Source: Tetmemena sp. SeJ-2015 (lineage: Eukaryota; Ciliophora; Spirotrichea; Sporadotrichida; Oxytrichidae). Taken from it: a stretch of 64,000 bases of DNA. How positions within the stretch are numbered: the first letter of the stretch is position 1; each line of letters starts with the position of its first letter. The stretch lies in assembly GCA_027382625.1 (NCBI GenBank), contig JAJKFJ010021887.1:1-64000 (forward strand). The letters run 5' to 3'. Of this stretch, positions 43,342-57,500 are shown one piece after another. The position numbers and the translations under genes were made by a program. The notes beneath the pieces are model-generated. The model saw only the letters and a list, made by a program, of their open reading frames with translations, was not told the origin of the DNA and did not search any database.

Positions 43342-46300
43342 TCAATCTTTTTCAAGTTTTTAAGGAGTACTTATTTTAACTTGGTTTATTTGGAGTACAT
43401 CTTCACTTAACTAGAATTCCTCTTTCAACATTACTGCACTTTCTCCTAAGTCTAAACTTTTGCCTACACTTAAGCCCACATCCTAGCTCTTTCTATTCTT
43501 CCTTGATATTTGCTATGCATCTTCAATGCTAGGCATGCTATCTCTCATAGGCCAGCAAGTCAAATCATCTCCACTCTAGCGAGCCCCCATCATATTTTAT
43601 TTCTCATCAGCTTGAGCAAGCATCTTATTCCTACTTGAAGGATTCTTTTTCTGATTGAACCTTGACTCATTCTAAGAACGAGAAGATGTCTGCAAATTCC
43701 TGATATCCACCACAACTTGCACTCCATCTCCCCCTCCAAGTCTACCCTATGTCACCTTAGGAGTCTCATCATTTAGCATTTGATCGGAATTAAATTGGCC
43801 TACTATGCGCTCAAGGCTTTCACTGAGTTAGTTGTGCTTTTAAAGGCGCTCCAGTGTTTACTTAGAATCATCATCATGAATCGCCTTTTGCTCATATACT
43901 TAAGTCCTTTGAACAAAAGGGTTCTAAAAAGCTTGAATTGAACCAAAAGCTTAGTGAGTAGTCGAAGATTTACCTTCTGATAATAAAGTTGGCAATGAGT
44001 TGTCAAAGTAAGACTACTAGGATTAGAGTCTGAGGGATTCACTCTCACATCGATCTCTATGAAGCCACTTTTTGGAATTTTAGAAATTCTTTTCTACTTA
44101 ATTTTCTAAACTTATGGTTATTAGCGAGGTTGATTTTCAGGCTTTTATTCAACTTTGATGTTTGGAGTTTAGAATATCATATCTTTAAACATAGGTTGAA
44201 GTTTTCTTTTCTCTAAGGGATTTTATTGGCAGAGTGGGTCTAGGCAGATAACTTTCAACTTTCCTTGATCAAATATGCTGGTGCTATCCTAATCCATTCT
44301 ACTGAATTGAAAGCACACTAATTACTTGCAGCAGTTTGAAAGGGGGGTATCTTAGCCATACAGCACCAAACTGTAAGCTTCATTAGTAAATTGACAGAAG
44401 TAGTTAAAGTTACGAAGCATTAAAATATATAACATTCAAAGCATAGCATATTTTAAAGCTTTGATAAAGGGCCCATTTCCTAGTCAAATTAATCCTTGAT
44501 GTATTCGAGAAGACAATTTTGTTTTAAAAGTGGAACACAAAACTAATCCCCTTTACTTAACTCTCCAAACAGTTCATCTACTTAATTTTGAGATTACAAA
44601 TCAAAAGCATTTGAAGTAACTGAAAATGGACACCCTGACTTATGGATATATTTTAAAATATTATCTATAAATAATTCGAGATCTTGAGTTTCTATTTTTC
44701 TTTATCTGTTTTATTCGCATATTTCATTTCAATTCTTGTTTTCTCTAGAAGCAGATTATTTTCTTGCCTACCTTTAGTTCCATTAAAGCTTTGATTTTAT
44801 TAAAGAGCTTTAAAGTATAATGCACAAATATAAGAGAAAATTAAGTATTGGTTATTGCTTCGACCTGCATAAAGCTAGTCTGGATCCTCCATAAGGCTGA
44901 AGTAATCCTGTGTTTTATTAAGATTACCGTGTCCTCCTTTCTACCGAAGGATGTGATAGTTCTAGTTTTTCATTTACTGATTCAAGTTCTCAAATTTATT
45001 AAGAATAGCTAGCTACTGCTCTTGCTAAATTTCAAAGCTCTCATGAATTTTCTACCTCGAAGCGATAGCAAGCTTTCTATCTTGATCTTTTCGCAAGTTT
45101 TAACTTCTTCTTTCTTCTCTTTTTCTAGCTTTGAGGGCCTCCTGCCATACTAATTGCTATAAATTAACTTGATGCTGTCTGTGTAAGTTAGGTAGTGCTT
45201 GCTATAAAATCGTATCTCTTTTCTTTGAATCATTTTTTTCATGATCTTTGAATTAATTAGAGCCATCAGATAGAATATTTGTCAAAATCTAGGCTCTGTA
45301 ATTCTAAGAAGTGATGCTTTGTCTAAGAATTCCACTATTTAAAAGAGGATCTTAAGTTCGAGACATAGGAGGCTCGATTCTGAGGCCATTGGAATCATTT
45401 TCTTATTGACTGCTTTGAGAGTCAATTTAATTTTGAGCTGGAACTTGGGGCTGAAGACTACTCAGATCTTCCTTATCAATTGTAATGCTCATTTATTAAC
45501 AAAGCTATAATTTATGAGAGGGGCTAGTTATCACTTTTGAGTTAAGTGCCTTGAGACAGTCGGCTATTCTATTACTTATCAAATAAGTCAACTCCTAATT
45601 CAGTATCTGCTAGTCCACTTCCAGTTTACTCCTTTTTTAGCATGTTTATTTGCAGATTATTCTACATACTCTATCTCAAAGAATCTCTAGCCTGTATTAA
45701 CTTGACTATTGACATATTAGAGCCAATCCTCGTGTCAAATTAATTAGTGTGTATCTTTCTATTCAAAGGTCCTGAATAGATGAATTAACTGTGCATATAG
45801 TTATGAACCACTTTGCTTTTATTGAAATCCGTTTAATTATCTTTTTATTAGAAGGCGTAGACTGTTTATTAGACCTCAGGAATTTTCTTGTCTTCTTCTA
45901 TGTTCACTTAGGGAAGTGGCTTCATAGATTAAATTGGAGACTTTTAGCTTTACTTTTAATAGGCTAAATGAGTTTTCTTCTTGTAAACAGGTTTGGTAGG
46001 TGAATCAAATAGGATCTAATAGACATAAATTAAATTGATGATAGGTGAATGACTCTTCTTTACCACTTAACAAATTACATTATAAATTTATTGCTTTACT
46101 TAAGTATGGCTGAATCTTTGAATCTCTTCTGCATGATACTAAATTGAGGGAACTCGAATCGCAGTTTATAAAGGCCTTTGCTATTCTTCCTTAATTAATT
46201 ATTCCCTAAAATGCTTGCTTGATATTGAAAAATGACATAAATATTAAAGAACATTTGCTTTGAATAGAGCCTTGATGTTATTGATGGTACTATTGCTTTA

Positions 46301-49026
46301 TTTCTCAAATTTCATTTTACTCTTAACTGTGACTGGGCTTTTAGAAGTTTAACGTATTGAAGAGTTCGAATTTTCTAGAGATTGCTTCGAAGCTTCGATG
46401 TTAAATTAAAAATAATTGAAAAATCCACAAATTAGCAAATGATAGATGTCCCTTTGACTTTGAAGTTCATTATTCTAAAATTTCTCTAAATAGTGTAAAA
46501 TAAAAATATATTCTAAATTCCAACGCTGCTGAGTTAGCTAAATCTGGAAGAGGATCTTAAGAGAATTTTGAAAGCATCGAGTCTCTTCCTTGCTCAAAAG
46601 TAGTAACTTATCTCACAATTTCATTATCATCTGCTTATTTTACTGTGTCAAGATATTTAATTAATTTAAAGAGGACTCTTTTCTTGATTAAGCTTAGACT
46701 TCTTTTTCCTTTCATTTCCTCTGCTTAGTAAATTGATTTGGTACTCGTTGTGCTAGTGAGCTTTTTCAATAAATCTCTAGCAAGTTCTGTGTTTATGATT
46801 GAAATACCTTTCACCTTACGAGAATAATCTTCGCTAATGTAAACCATTTTAGTTATCTTAGTTGAAAGTAGCATATTACTAGGGTTAATTAATTTCACCT
46901 TCTTGAGAAAGCTATCTTATTTAGGTTTTCAAATGAAATTACCCGCCGGCTTGATAACAGTTGAATTATATTAGTTATAATGGTGAAGTAGAGGGATCTT
47001 CTGAGTGTTTAGGAAAAGCGATAACTCTTAGTTCTTATTTCCTGGCTAAGTTGTGTTCATTATGGTATTGTTGTTTGATGAATTCAAAGAAAACTTATTG
47101 GGCAAAGATGCTTTGTAGTGATTTCCATTAGTAAGGGCATTTTAAAAGTGCATATTTCTACTCTAAGCAGTTTACGAGGAATAGGAGTCAAAAATATTAC
47201 GCTTTATAGGATCGCATTTATTCATCTATTCTAAGTTGCTCTTTCCTTGAGAAATTTTAATCAAGATTCCTTAATCATTCCCTTATGGAAGCTTTTAAAA
47301 AGTTTAATTTGATATAAGCTTTTTTGTACTCTCATCTAAGGAGTAGAGTGAGCCATCTTAAGAAGCATAATGCTTTTTCTGAGACTCTACAGATATGTCA
47401 TGAAGCATTCTCTAATTAAGTCTTCTAGGGCCATTAAATCTTTCTTCTTTTCTTTCTCTAGAGTCTTAAACTACATTTTTAGTATCTTTTTGTTTGAATC
47501 GAGTTGATAAAGGATTCTCCTCTGAGCTTTGAGTCGGTTAGTAAAGCTATTGCTACTGAAGTAGAAGTAGAGGATTTTCAAAGGACTCGCCAACTTCTAA
47601 TGTCTATTTTTCTTCAAAAGCATCAGCCAACTGCTTCTTGTTATTAAAGGAATCTCTCATCCCAGCAGAGGGATCATTTACAAGATGCTCTATATCCTGA
47701 TTAGTTTTGCTGGGACTAGAGAACTTATTGAGTAAAAAATTAACATCACTAATCTTAAATTCAACAAAGATATATTGTTGATGCTTTTACTACCTCTTAG
47801 TGTGGTATAGAACTTATAACCGATTTAAGCTTTTTTAAATTTGAGATCCATTCCTTCTCTTTTCCTTTCATTAACTCTACTTTTCAAAGCTTGATCATTA
47901 TTCGCGGCTTAGTTCTTCAAGTTGTGGGGTGCCTTTCTCTCTGAGCTTTTCATGGGAAATCTGCTGCTTATTTGGGCATTATGCTATACAATAAGTCCAT
48001 CTGTGAAATTCATAGGATTTATATAGTTGTTAACTGCACTCTAATTAGCTTATTCATGAGGATGCACAAATCTAGGACTGTTGGCCTGCTCTATAAGCGT
48101 AAAATTGTGATATGAAATAGCTACAAATCCAATTAATTTATAGATCGAAGTTTTGAGGCTTTTAATTTCTCTGACATCTAGATGAAGTTAGCTACTCCGT
48201 TTTAGTAAAGCAGATTGCATTTTTCTTCTAGCTTAAAATAATAAAATCTCATTTTAAAAGAGCTGGGAATTGTATTTGATAAGGTAGTTGACCTCTAAGA
48301 TTTTTGAGATTTTAGTCTAAGGTAGTTGGTTGCAAATTTTTAACCTCTTTCACCCTATCGAGATAAACTTAGCTGACTAGGCTATTCTTGCTGATTAGGA
48401 ATGTTTATTTGCTAATAACTCTCTCTGAGTATATTATGCAGCTGATTACGACTATTAGGTTCTGCAGACCAAGGATATAATAATTTATATTTGCACCGTA
48501 AAACTCATTTCAATATCATAATATATAAGGATGGATATCATTCTTTGAATCGTTAAAATTATAGGAAGATTTGTTCCTTTAATGCTATCTCTATCTCCCA
48601 AAGTTACTTCCATACTGAGTTTTGAACGCAAACTTTTCAATTTTTTATAGTTGATCTTCTTCCTATTTGGAATGTAGCTTCATCTTCCTGATTTTGTTCC
48701 TTTTGCTAAATGATCTTTCCAGTTATCTATAAGAAGTTGTTAGGCAAAAAAAGTGGAGCTTTTTTATTTACTGATGAATTTTGAAACTGAATTTAAGTTT
48801 CATCTTTTTTAGGATTGGTTGAGGTAAGTTTGTATATATGAGGAGCATTGGTTGAAATATGTCTTGGCTGTGTTCTATTCCTGCTCTATTATTGCTATAG
48901 ACTCTCCTCTAGTCTCTGGTGGCCATATTAGAATGGTGCTTTAGATTCCTAACAGATATTGAGATAAATCATTCTATCTTACAAGGAGTTTATACTAAAG
49001 CCAGCAAACTGACTGTTCTTCAACAT
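43342..49026 (-). CDS. Very large low-complexity protein with a coiled-coil block
   Basis: Starts at ATG 49026 (MLKNSQFAGFSINSLQDRM) and ends at TGA 43342-43344 (VKISTPQKLEKD). It is mostly Ser, Asn, Gln and Lys, without recognisable domains. A clear coiled-coil block lies at about 44870-45250 (QQLVWQEALKARKREERRSQ; IQQEQQLAILNKFENLNQQM). An acidic C-terminal region is near 43400-43800 (LGGGDGVQVVVDIRNL). Frame slips and A/T-rich gaps are numerous, and IESs are likely but were not resolved. Total coding potential is of the order of 1700 residues. Its start lies 68 bp from that of the divergent neighbour, so both promoters share a very short stretch. The function is unknown; large scaffolds of this kind are common in the cortex of hypotrich ciliates. 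Confidence 0.5.
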
Positions 49027-49094
49027 TTTTAATAATAAATTTATAATCTTATATCTAGAATTAAAAATCTTAGATAAATACATTCAGATTTCAA

Positions 49095-52000
49095 ATGAAG
49101 ATTAGCAATTAGAATTACTATTTCTTTAATGATGAAATAAAACGGAATCATACCCTAAGCCTACCAACAAGAGTAAGAAATTTCTCAGAAGTATTATAAA
49201 CAATATGGGGAAAGATATTTTTAAAAGCTTAAATTTGACACTGAACTCTTGTAGGTGTGTCCGGGATTAGAGCTAAGTGAATTAAGTTACAGAAGTATAT
49301 AATCAAATAGGAAATGCAGCAAAGAATCAGGTTCAAGTCAATTCTACACAGCTAGAAAATAAATGAGATAAGAGCAATCTCAAATCGGCCTTTACAACAC
49401 AAAATCATATTTAAGATATCAAAAATACTACTCTCAATGAAAATATTGTTGTAATCTAAAATTCAATTTTAAGTTTAAAGAAAGCTCTTCGAACATGTCT
49501 ACACAAATTTCATCGAGCAAAACTTCTAATAGTCTACTTATCAGATAGAGAAGACCTATGAGTGGAGTAGCTAGAAGCAATTAAATACAGTCCTAATAAT
49601 TACTAGAATGGAAAGAGTGTCGTCGAGCCAACTTTTCTAAACTATCAAATCCATCAAAATTAATTTATAGGGGTTGGTTTCACTAATGAATTATTGAGAT
49701 AAAAAATATTTTCTCTCCCTTACCTTCGCTTATAATTTCAGTCGTTGCATAATCCCCAGCATCCCTCAAGCTCACAGAACAATCAAAGCATCCAGGGTAT
49801 AAATTACTAAACACAAAAGCCACGAATACAACCCCATAGTACAGTCACTCAGTTTGCTAATTTAGCTCAACTACCATCATCTTTCTTAGAGTTTAATTTC
49901 TTCTTAATTTATTAAGAAATCTGCAAATACGTCTTCTTCGATAAACTCTCAAAGCAAATAGAAAATAGATCAGGTGAGAGCAGTAGCTGGTCAATTAGTG
50001 GCAGTCAGAGCCAACCATCAAATAAGAAACAAAGTTTGTTCTGACCTCGCCCTTGAAACCAAGAGCTGTGATATCATGTAAATGAATGATACCACAGCAT
50101 CAGTTCTTGAATCTTAAGACAACAACCAATAGCAAAGACAGCTTGAGTTAAATGTGAATGATTCTTACTACTTCAGAAATAAAAGGTTCTCCATTAGGAA
50201 GTCTGATAGTTTATGTTTTTATACTTCAAATTAACCTAGTACTAAATTAGTTGTTCTTCTATAAATGAGGACAGGAAGTAACTTTTAAACGAACAGGAGG
50301 AGCTGAATTCCCACAAAGCTTAGCAAGAACTCTCTTCTCAGAAATCATTTAAGTCTTAGCGTCCATATAATTAGCAAGAAAGGTTATTTTCAGCACGATG
50401 AACTTCTAAAACTTCTCATATAAATAACCATATAAGAATGTGGAGTTATAATTTAACAATTTATTCTTTTATGTGATAGATAGATAAAAAAATACTTGTA
50501 ATCTTGAAACTATATCGAAAAATTTATATTTATTGATTTGGTCCAAAAATAACTCTATAATTATTGATAGTATGCTATTATAAATGAATCTCAAGGTGCA
50601 CATAAAAGCCCAGGCCAGTACCAAAAGTTTATCCATGCAAGGCCTGTCTCTCACTCATACAATTCAAATGTGCAAGGAATATATTTTAGTTTTTTTTTTT
50701 AAAGCAAAAGAACTCCATTTCTCGAACTTAGCTAAATAGCAATCAGGCCTCTCAGGTATAGCTGCACAAATATTTATTAAATTTTGATGCAAACTAGAGA
50801 TCAATTTAAAAGTGTGAGTAACTTGCCGTCAGCAAGGGTTCAGCTTATAATCAAATTATATTCTTCACAAGTAACAACTATATACTAATTAGCAAACTCA
50901 AAAACACAGGGAAGCAAGTAGTAACGTGGGCTCCAGATTCTAATCTCTCTCAAACTTCTAAGTATATCTTAATGAAAGAGAGTGTTTAATTATTTTTTAT
51001 TTTGATATCCTCCTGGTACTAAGATGCTAACTATTTGCGGCTATTTGGAAACACTTAGTTTCTAGTCAATTTTTATCTCAAAAGATCTGACATCTTACTT
51101 TTTAAGATATATATCTTATAGCCAATAATCAATTTACTAAAGGACTAGGAGAAGAAAGATTTCACTAAGGTGCTAGTGTAAGTTCCAAAACGCAAACCGC
51201 AAATCAGAAATTTTAAAGAGGACGACCCTCGATTAGATAAGATACAAGAGGTAATCCTCTCTAAAATAATGTCTAAGACTGAAGATAAAGAAGCACTATC
51301 TTTTGGTATCGGTAACTCTCGTAAGTAAGAGCAAACTAATACATCTAAGAAAAATTATATATGTAAGAGATCTTTGAACTCTCAGAATCAGTTGTTAAAG
51401 AAGGCACATCAAAAGCTTGATAAGATGCAATCAAAGTACACATAAATTTTCAAGGTTGGAGAAAGGCAGGTTATTATAAGAGATAATGATGTAATTAATT
51501 TAGAAATAAAATTTTGTTGACAAAAATGATTAACTGATTTGATTATCTTAAGTCAGTATATTTTGGAGACATTAAATTATCTTAAAGCAACGACTTTGCT
51601 CAAGTTTATTAATAATTTAGTCCTGTATTTAAAAAAAAAGCTTAATATTTCGCTAATTTTTATTAACTTTGAAAAGTAATTGCTTATAGGCTTCTATTCT
51701 GAATAATTTTCGATAAGAATTTTAATTTTTAAATTATAGTAGTTTAATTTTATAGTAAATCATAACCTGTAATAAAAAATTAGATCAAAGAGCTGCCACT
51801 TATTAGCAGTAGGATGCGAAACACATTTCACTTAAAGAAGGAGGTAAGCAGATAATTTCAAGGCAGAATGAATGGATTTATGAGGATAATGACTCCTAAA
51901 TCTTAGATTAAAGGCCTTTTAGTTCGCAGGTATCCCGAAAAGAATAATTGCAACCTAGAGTTTACAATCCTTTTGCAAGACCGAATAAATACCCCCAACC

Positions 52001-53972
52001 ATCAAACGATAAAAGTTAGAAAAAAGAGGAGTGAAGGACTAAAGAGGCTGCTGAAGATGAAACTCATAGCCTCTAAAGTTTATCTATTGACTAATAAATA
52101 TCAGTATCCAAACAGATAAATACTTAACCTATCAACTTTTAAAATCAAAATTTATAAAGTCAACATCTACCATCCCAAAGTACTAAATCAAAGCAATAAT
52201 TGGGAGGATTTCAATATTAATAGCACAAAGAGAATTCTGCGCAAATTTATAAATTAAGAGAACAGCCATAAGCTATCTCTAATCAGCAACCTGGTAATAA
52301 AAATGAACATTAAATAATTGAAATATTTGTTATAGCATAGTGCAAGTGAACAGAAAATGAATACTCTTCCCTTGAGGAATATCAAGAGCAAGAATTCGGT
52401 AAATATTTCCCCTAAAAAGGATTTATCGTTTGCTTAATTTATCTGTTTAAATTGCCTTAGAAATAGAGAGTGGGAGTTCAACATCTCATTCTCGGAAAAA
52501 TTCTTCAAATTATGCCAATCCTAAAAATAGGAAAGTTTAAAAATCACTCTATCACAGTTAAAGAGACAAAACACACTATTCAAGATACAATGCTTTTTAA
52601 GGAATCTAAGGAAAATAAATCGCAACTACTACTCATTCTAGAATGAAGTAGACAGATACAGGGAATTAATCAGCAACCAATAGATCTTCTCAAAATCAGG
52701 TTCAAAATTCATATATGCTGAGTGAGCAACAATAGAATGAGTAGAATCAAAATTATGGATTTGGTAAATTTCTTGAAGATAATTACTATAAGAGCGGACT
52801 CCTCTCAAATAAATCTTAACCCATTTTAAATTAAATAGATATTTCATACAAATTATTTCAAAAAGGACATGGGATATTTCTTTATTATTAATCTAGAACA
52901 ATAAGAGTATGTAAGGAATTGAATCGAATTTAATTGTTTATTTATTGGAAAATAAGAGTGAAAATCTGTAACATAGATACTCTTAAAATTGAGAGAATAG
53001 ATTAATCAACATTCCTCAAAACTAATCACCTCTCTATTTGGAAGGAGATAAATATTTTTAGCCATCTCCAAAATTAGAAGAGAGGAATGATATAGTCGCT
53101 GATAACAGTTTAGCATATTCCTAAAACGGATTGAGTGAGCAATAAGCAACCAGAAACATTTAGGGCTTATAAATTGCCTCATTAACTCATACCGATTCCA
53201 AGAAAATATGCTTTAAATCGTTCGAGAAAATGCAAATACCAAACCAGTATACATCAAATTAATGCCATTTGTATTTTTCATTTTAGTCTCAAATATATTT
53301 ATCAAAATAGATTATCATTCCGGAGGAAATGAATTTGAGAAGCAAATATACTCATAGGATCAGCAGCTAAGAAAATAGCGAGAAGATTAGCACTTCAAAT
53401 TAAATGGGAAGAGCATAGTCACAGCAAGGAAACAACCCATCAAATAAAGGACTAAATCTGAGAGACACATTAGTTGCTAGTTTCTAGAGACCGATATATC
53501 CCCATATTTAAGACCTTACTTACGATGCTAATTAGAAAACATAAAGTCAAAACGCCTCAGTATTTAATCTAAAAAGTGGATCTATCAGGGCTAAATAATC
53601 TAAATGCGCACCCTCTTCAACTGAAGAGGAGTTCTATAATTTCAAAGTTTCAAAATAGAACATCAACAATTCGTTTCAAATTAATTAATTGTTTTTCTTA
53701 TATTTTCGTAGCATCCACATTTTTATTATATATTTAATAAGCAGCCTTCAATTCATTCATAGTTCGGAATATCAGCTGATTATGATTCTAAAAGAAACTC
53801 CAATACAGGAATAGTAAGTATTAGCTAGAGTAAATTCAACTATGAAATCGATACTTAGAAGAAGTCTTCCCAAAATGGAGGAAACTAATCAGCTTCTATT
53901 TCACGATAAATACTTCAAAGACCATCCCTAGTGCAATAAAGACTTGTTTAAATGTTTAATCCACTTAAATGA
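49095..53972 (+). CDS. Very large low-complexity Gln/Asn/Ser-rich protein
   Basis: Candidate start ATG 49095 (MKISNQNYYFF); another good start is ATG 49494 (MSTQISSSKTSNSLLIRQ), so two genes are possible. A GT-AG intron (about 49674-49740) joins LSNPSKLIYR to SLHNPQHPSSSQNNQ. Later clear blocks are KVLVQVPKRKPQIRNFKEDD near 51170, NPFARPNKYPQPSND near 51970, and a C-terminal GISADYDSKRNSNTGIVSIS ending at TGA 53970-53972. No domain is recognised. Between the blocks A/T-rich gaps with TGA in all frames (near 50480, 51500-51780, 52330, 53240, 53690) may be introns or IESs. The function is unknown. Confidence 0.5.
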
Positions 53973-54259
53973 TTCAATTTTAGAATTCTCTTTGAGATCA
54001 ATGAATGTTTTATATTTTATTCACAATTAATTCATGCTTTCGAGGAAGAATTTAAAGAAGGAAATTACTAAATTTGTATCTTGATTCATGAATTTAAAGT
54101 GCTTTTAAGAATGGATGTGATTTATTGGATTGCACCTTTTTATTAAAATACTTGTTTTTCATTCTTGCTTCGATGAACTATTGGGAAAGATTAATTCACT
54201 ATTTAAAAATGTGATTAAAGAAAAATAGTCCCATTCCAATCCAAAATAATATGTGAAGC

Positions 54260-54539
54260 ATGCCTCCCTTAGGAACCATTGGACTGAGGAGTACTCTTTC
54301 GCCTTTACCAAATATCCCTTAGTAGTATACGACATATGGGAATAGGAAAGTTGCCACAGACAGCATAAGAGTCATTGGAAGAGATGGCTCTCTCATGGAC
54401 AGTAAGATGAACCCGAGAGAAGCTATCTAATGGACTGATGTTGCTCGAAGAATATATACTATATTCTTTCAAAATTTAAATAAAAGAAAGGACTCCCTGA
54501 ACTTTATCTGTTCTAATTATTTTGAGTGATTCAAATCAT
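54260..54539 (+). CDS. Small hypothetical protein
   Basis: ATG 54260 (MPPLGTIGLRSTLSPLPNI) to TGA 54537-54539, 92 residues without a slip. The central RKVATDSIRVIGRDGSLMDS looks like a compact structured core. It is not recognised. It converges with the nuclease gene, whose stop is 49 bp away. Confidence 0.5.
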
Positions 54540-54588
54540 TCCATTTTCAATAAGCGAAAACTGAAATTGTCTTTAAATGAAAAATTAA

Positions 54589-57500
54589 TCACAGATTGAA
54601 ATCAAAAGTAGCTATGATACACATGTGATCGCTAGGAGTTCTGATGATTTTATCCTCCTTAATCTTATAAATTGACTCATGTTAGAAACTAGGTATGGCA
54701 AATTTGCCCGCTATCTTTATGTCTGACAACTAAAAATGATAATTAATATAAGAGCATTCTAAATTATTCTCAGCCAAAGTCTAATGCTCATTTTTAAAGC
54801 TACTGTCGAAATTAAAGTCTCCTCCAAAGATTATCTATACTTGTTTCTATTCAAATTTGCAAATAAATTTGACAGCTTTAATTAATTATTCAGAGCTACC
54901 TCTTATGGCCTTAAATTATTCAAAAGCCAATTCAAGTTGCTTCTTCCTCACTTATTGATTTCCTCCACAAGACTCCAAATGCGCAGTGGCTACTATCATC
55001 TAAGTCAATTCTCCCTCCACTTCATTTACCCCACCGATAGGCTCACAAATCAGCAATCAAAATAATATTGAAAATTGATTTATTACTTATCAGCAAAGAT
55101 CTGTTCTGAAGAGTAGGATAGGGCATTTCATAAAACAAGGAGGGATATTTAGAGAGTATAAGGACTCCATATCCTTGAATCGTGTTTCCAGACATGTAAT
55201 AGCAGTTACGAATGTGAGAACTGTCCAGAATTACCTTCATGAAAGGCTAGGTCACCTCCTGAAATATCACAAAATCTGCATCGCTCTCTTCGACCATCTA
55301 AGCAATCACTTGATATCTCTCATCAATTAAATCCTATTCTAAAAGGGCTAAATCTAAGTCGAAATGCCTTTTATTCAACATTAATAGCATTTACATTTTA
55401 GATTATGAAATATGTTTTTATGTTAAAAGGAGATACAGATCTCTGATTTTGGTTTGCATCATCTTGCAACCTTACTTATGCTATTGATTAAGCAAGCTAT
55501 TTGACCTCTTCCTTCATTCCTGCATCTTATTTTGGAGCATTGACTCTATCGGAAGAGATTGATTGATCTATCTATTGATCCTTTTAGGGATTTTTATCCA
55601 CTTGACAATAATAAGCAGCCATTTCCCTGTAAGAGCAACCCTTATTTTGAAATTCTTGAGTTGCAACTAAAGCAAGGATAATTACTCTCTCCATAATCTA
55701 AATCATGAACATTTGGGCTCCAGATTACTTATTTTATTATCTCTAATTAGCTCCAGAAAATCCAAAGATTTACCTAGCTTAGAATTATTGCGCTATCTAA
55801 TTATGATTCAAAGTATTCCTCCTTTCAACATTATCTTGATATTATTCAGTTGGATTGCTATCAAATAACTGAAAAATTAAAAAATAACTTTAAAAATTGT
55901 TGGAGCTATCATCTTTCATTTCAACATTTCTTGTTTGATTCCCTTTGGGAATATCTTTAGCCCCAAAAGATGGGAATAAGGTCGCGTTCTATGTTTGTGC
56001 AGGCATATACTAACTCATAACTTAGTTTGGAGATATATCTTTGTTCTCACCTACAAATTCTCTAAAATATAATCAAATGGATGTCTATCATTTGAAGATT
56101 AGACATAAGGAGTAGGGTTCCTTTTGACAGTGGAGAGGCTGAACCCACCTTGATAAGTTTGATTTTGTTAAGTTTCTTTATTCCCGAAGCTTCCATTTTC
56201 ATTTAGAGAAAAAGTACTGCAAGTAGCATTTTGTTTCTTCTCTTCCTCAGCTATCCGATTCAACTAAAATTTAGAAGAATTATCTTCTTTAAAAATATAT
56301 GATTCGAGTTGTTTCTGTTATCAGAAACTTGATTTACTTCAAACCTCATAATAAATGGCTGAAATTATTTTTCTTAAACATAATACTAGTAGAAGGAATT
56401 AAAAGCTATAAATTATATTTTAGGACGGTTGGAGCTCAATTAAGATTACTGTTACGAACTCCTTAATCTCTCTTCTTTCTCTTTCCTTAAGGATTTTTGC
56501 ATATTTTAAAATGCTCTATCTAAATCAAAGTCCTCCTCTTCACTTAAATATTCCTCCTCTTGATGATTCCTTCTCTGGCTAAATCTCTGTTTGTATTAAG
56601 AGTTTTGAGCAATTTAGTTATCTTCTGTTGGAAACTGTTGTGCATCAAAATCTTGCTGTCTGCTCCCACTTTCATATTCCTGCGATAGTCTTTGCTCACT
56701 CATTTATTTTGCTAGTGGATTTAAAAATTTTCGATTTCACAACCTTTTTCTTTTAATTGACTAGAATCTCCATTATCGTAGGCCTGATATGAGCTATTAG
56801 TCTTTAAATTATAGCTTAATTTCAAAAAGATTCAAATATATTCTGATTAATATGGTACTACCTTTAAACTATTCTATTGTGTCCTTAAAGATGCTGCTAT
56901 TCCCATTTGTTTGATCGTAATCCTCTTGGAAAATATTTGAAGTACTAAACCTTAATTTTATCCTGGTTAATTATTCCGCTAATCTCTCCCAGAAATTCCT
57001 TAAGCTCTTTAATTTCTGAATTACTGATTAGTAGTTGCTTATGCTAGGGAGCTTAAATTGCACTTCCTCTGAATGGTTTCATCAAGGAGTTAAAAAGGCC
57101 ACTGAAACTCTGACTCAACATTCCTGTAAATGACTGATTGATGTTATTTTTTCCATTAGACTACTCATCGTTTATTCTAATAACGATGATCATTACCATC
57201 TTCTTTTTAACTTGATTGTAAATTTAAGCTCTGCCAATTTAATTTGGTTTTGCTTGAAATCCTAAAGTCTCATCGGGATCGTAGCCGTCATATTCACGAG
57301 AGTTATGAAATGATTCCTCTTCTTCATTTGCACTCTGCTGTTCCCTTCCTTAATTTGATTAGTGATTCAACTAGAGTGCCATTTCGATTTTTAACTGAAA
57401 ATTTGGGCAGATCTGATTTTTCTATTTTAATGAAAAAAAGTGGATGACGAGGAAAGGCCCCCCCCCGAACTTCTTAATCTCTCTTCTTTCTCTTTCCTTA

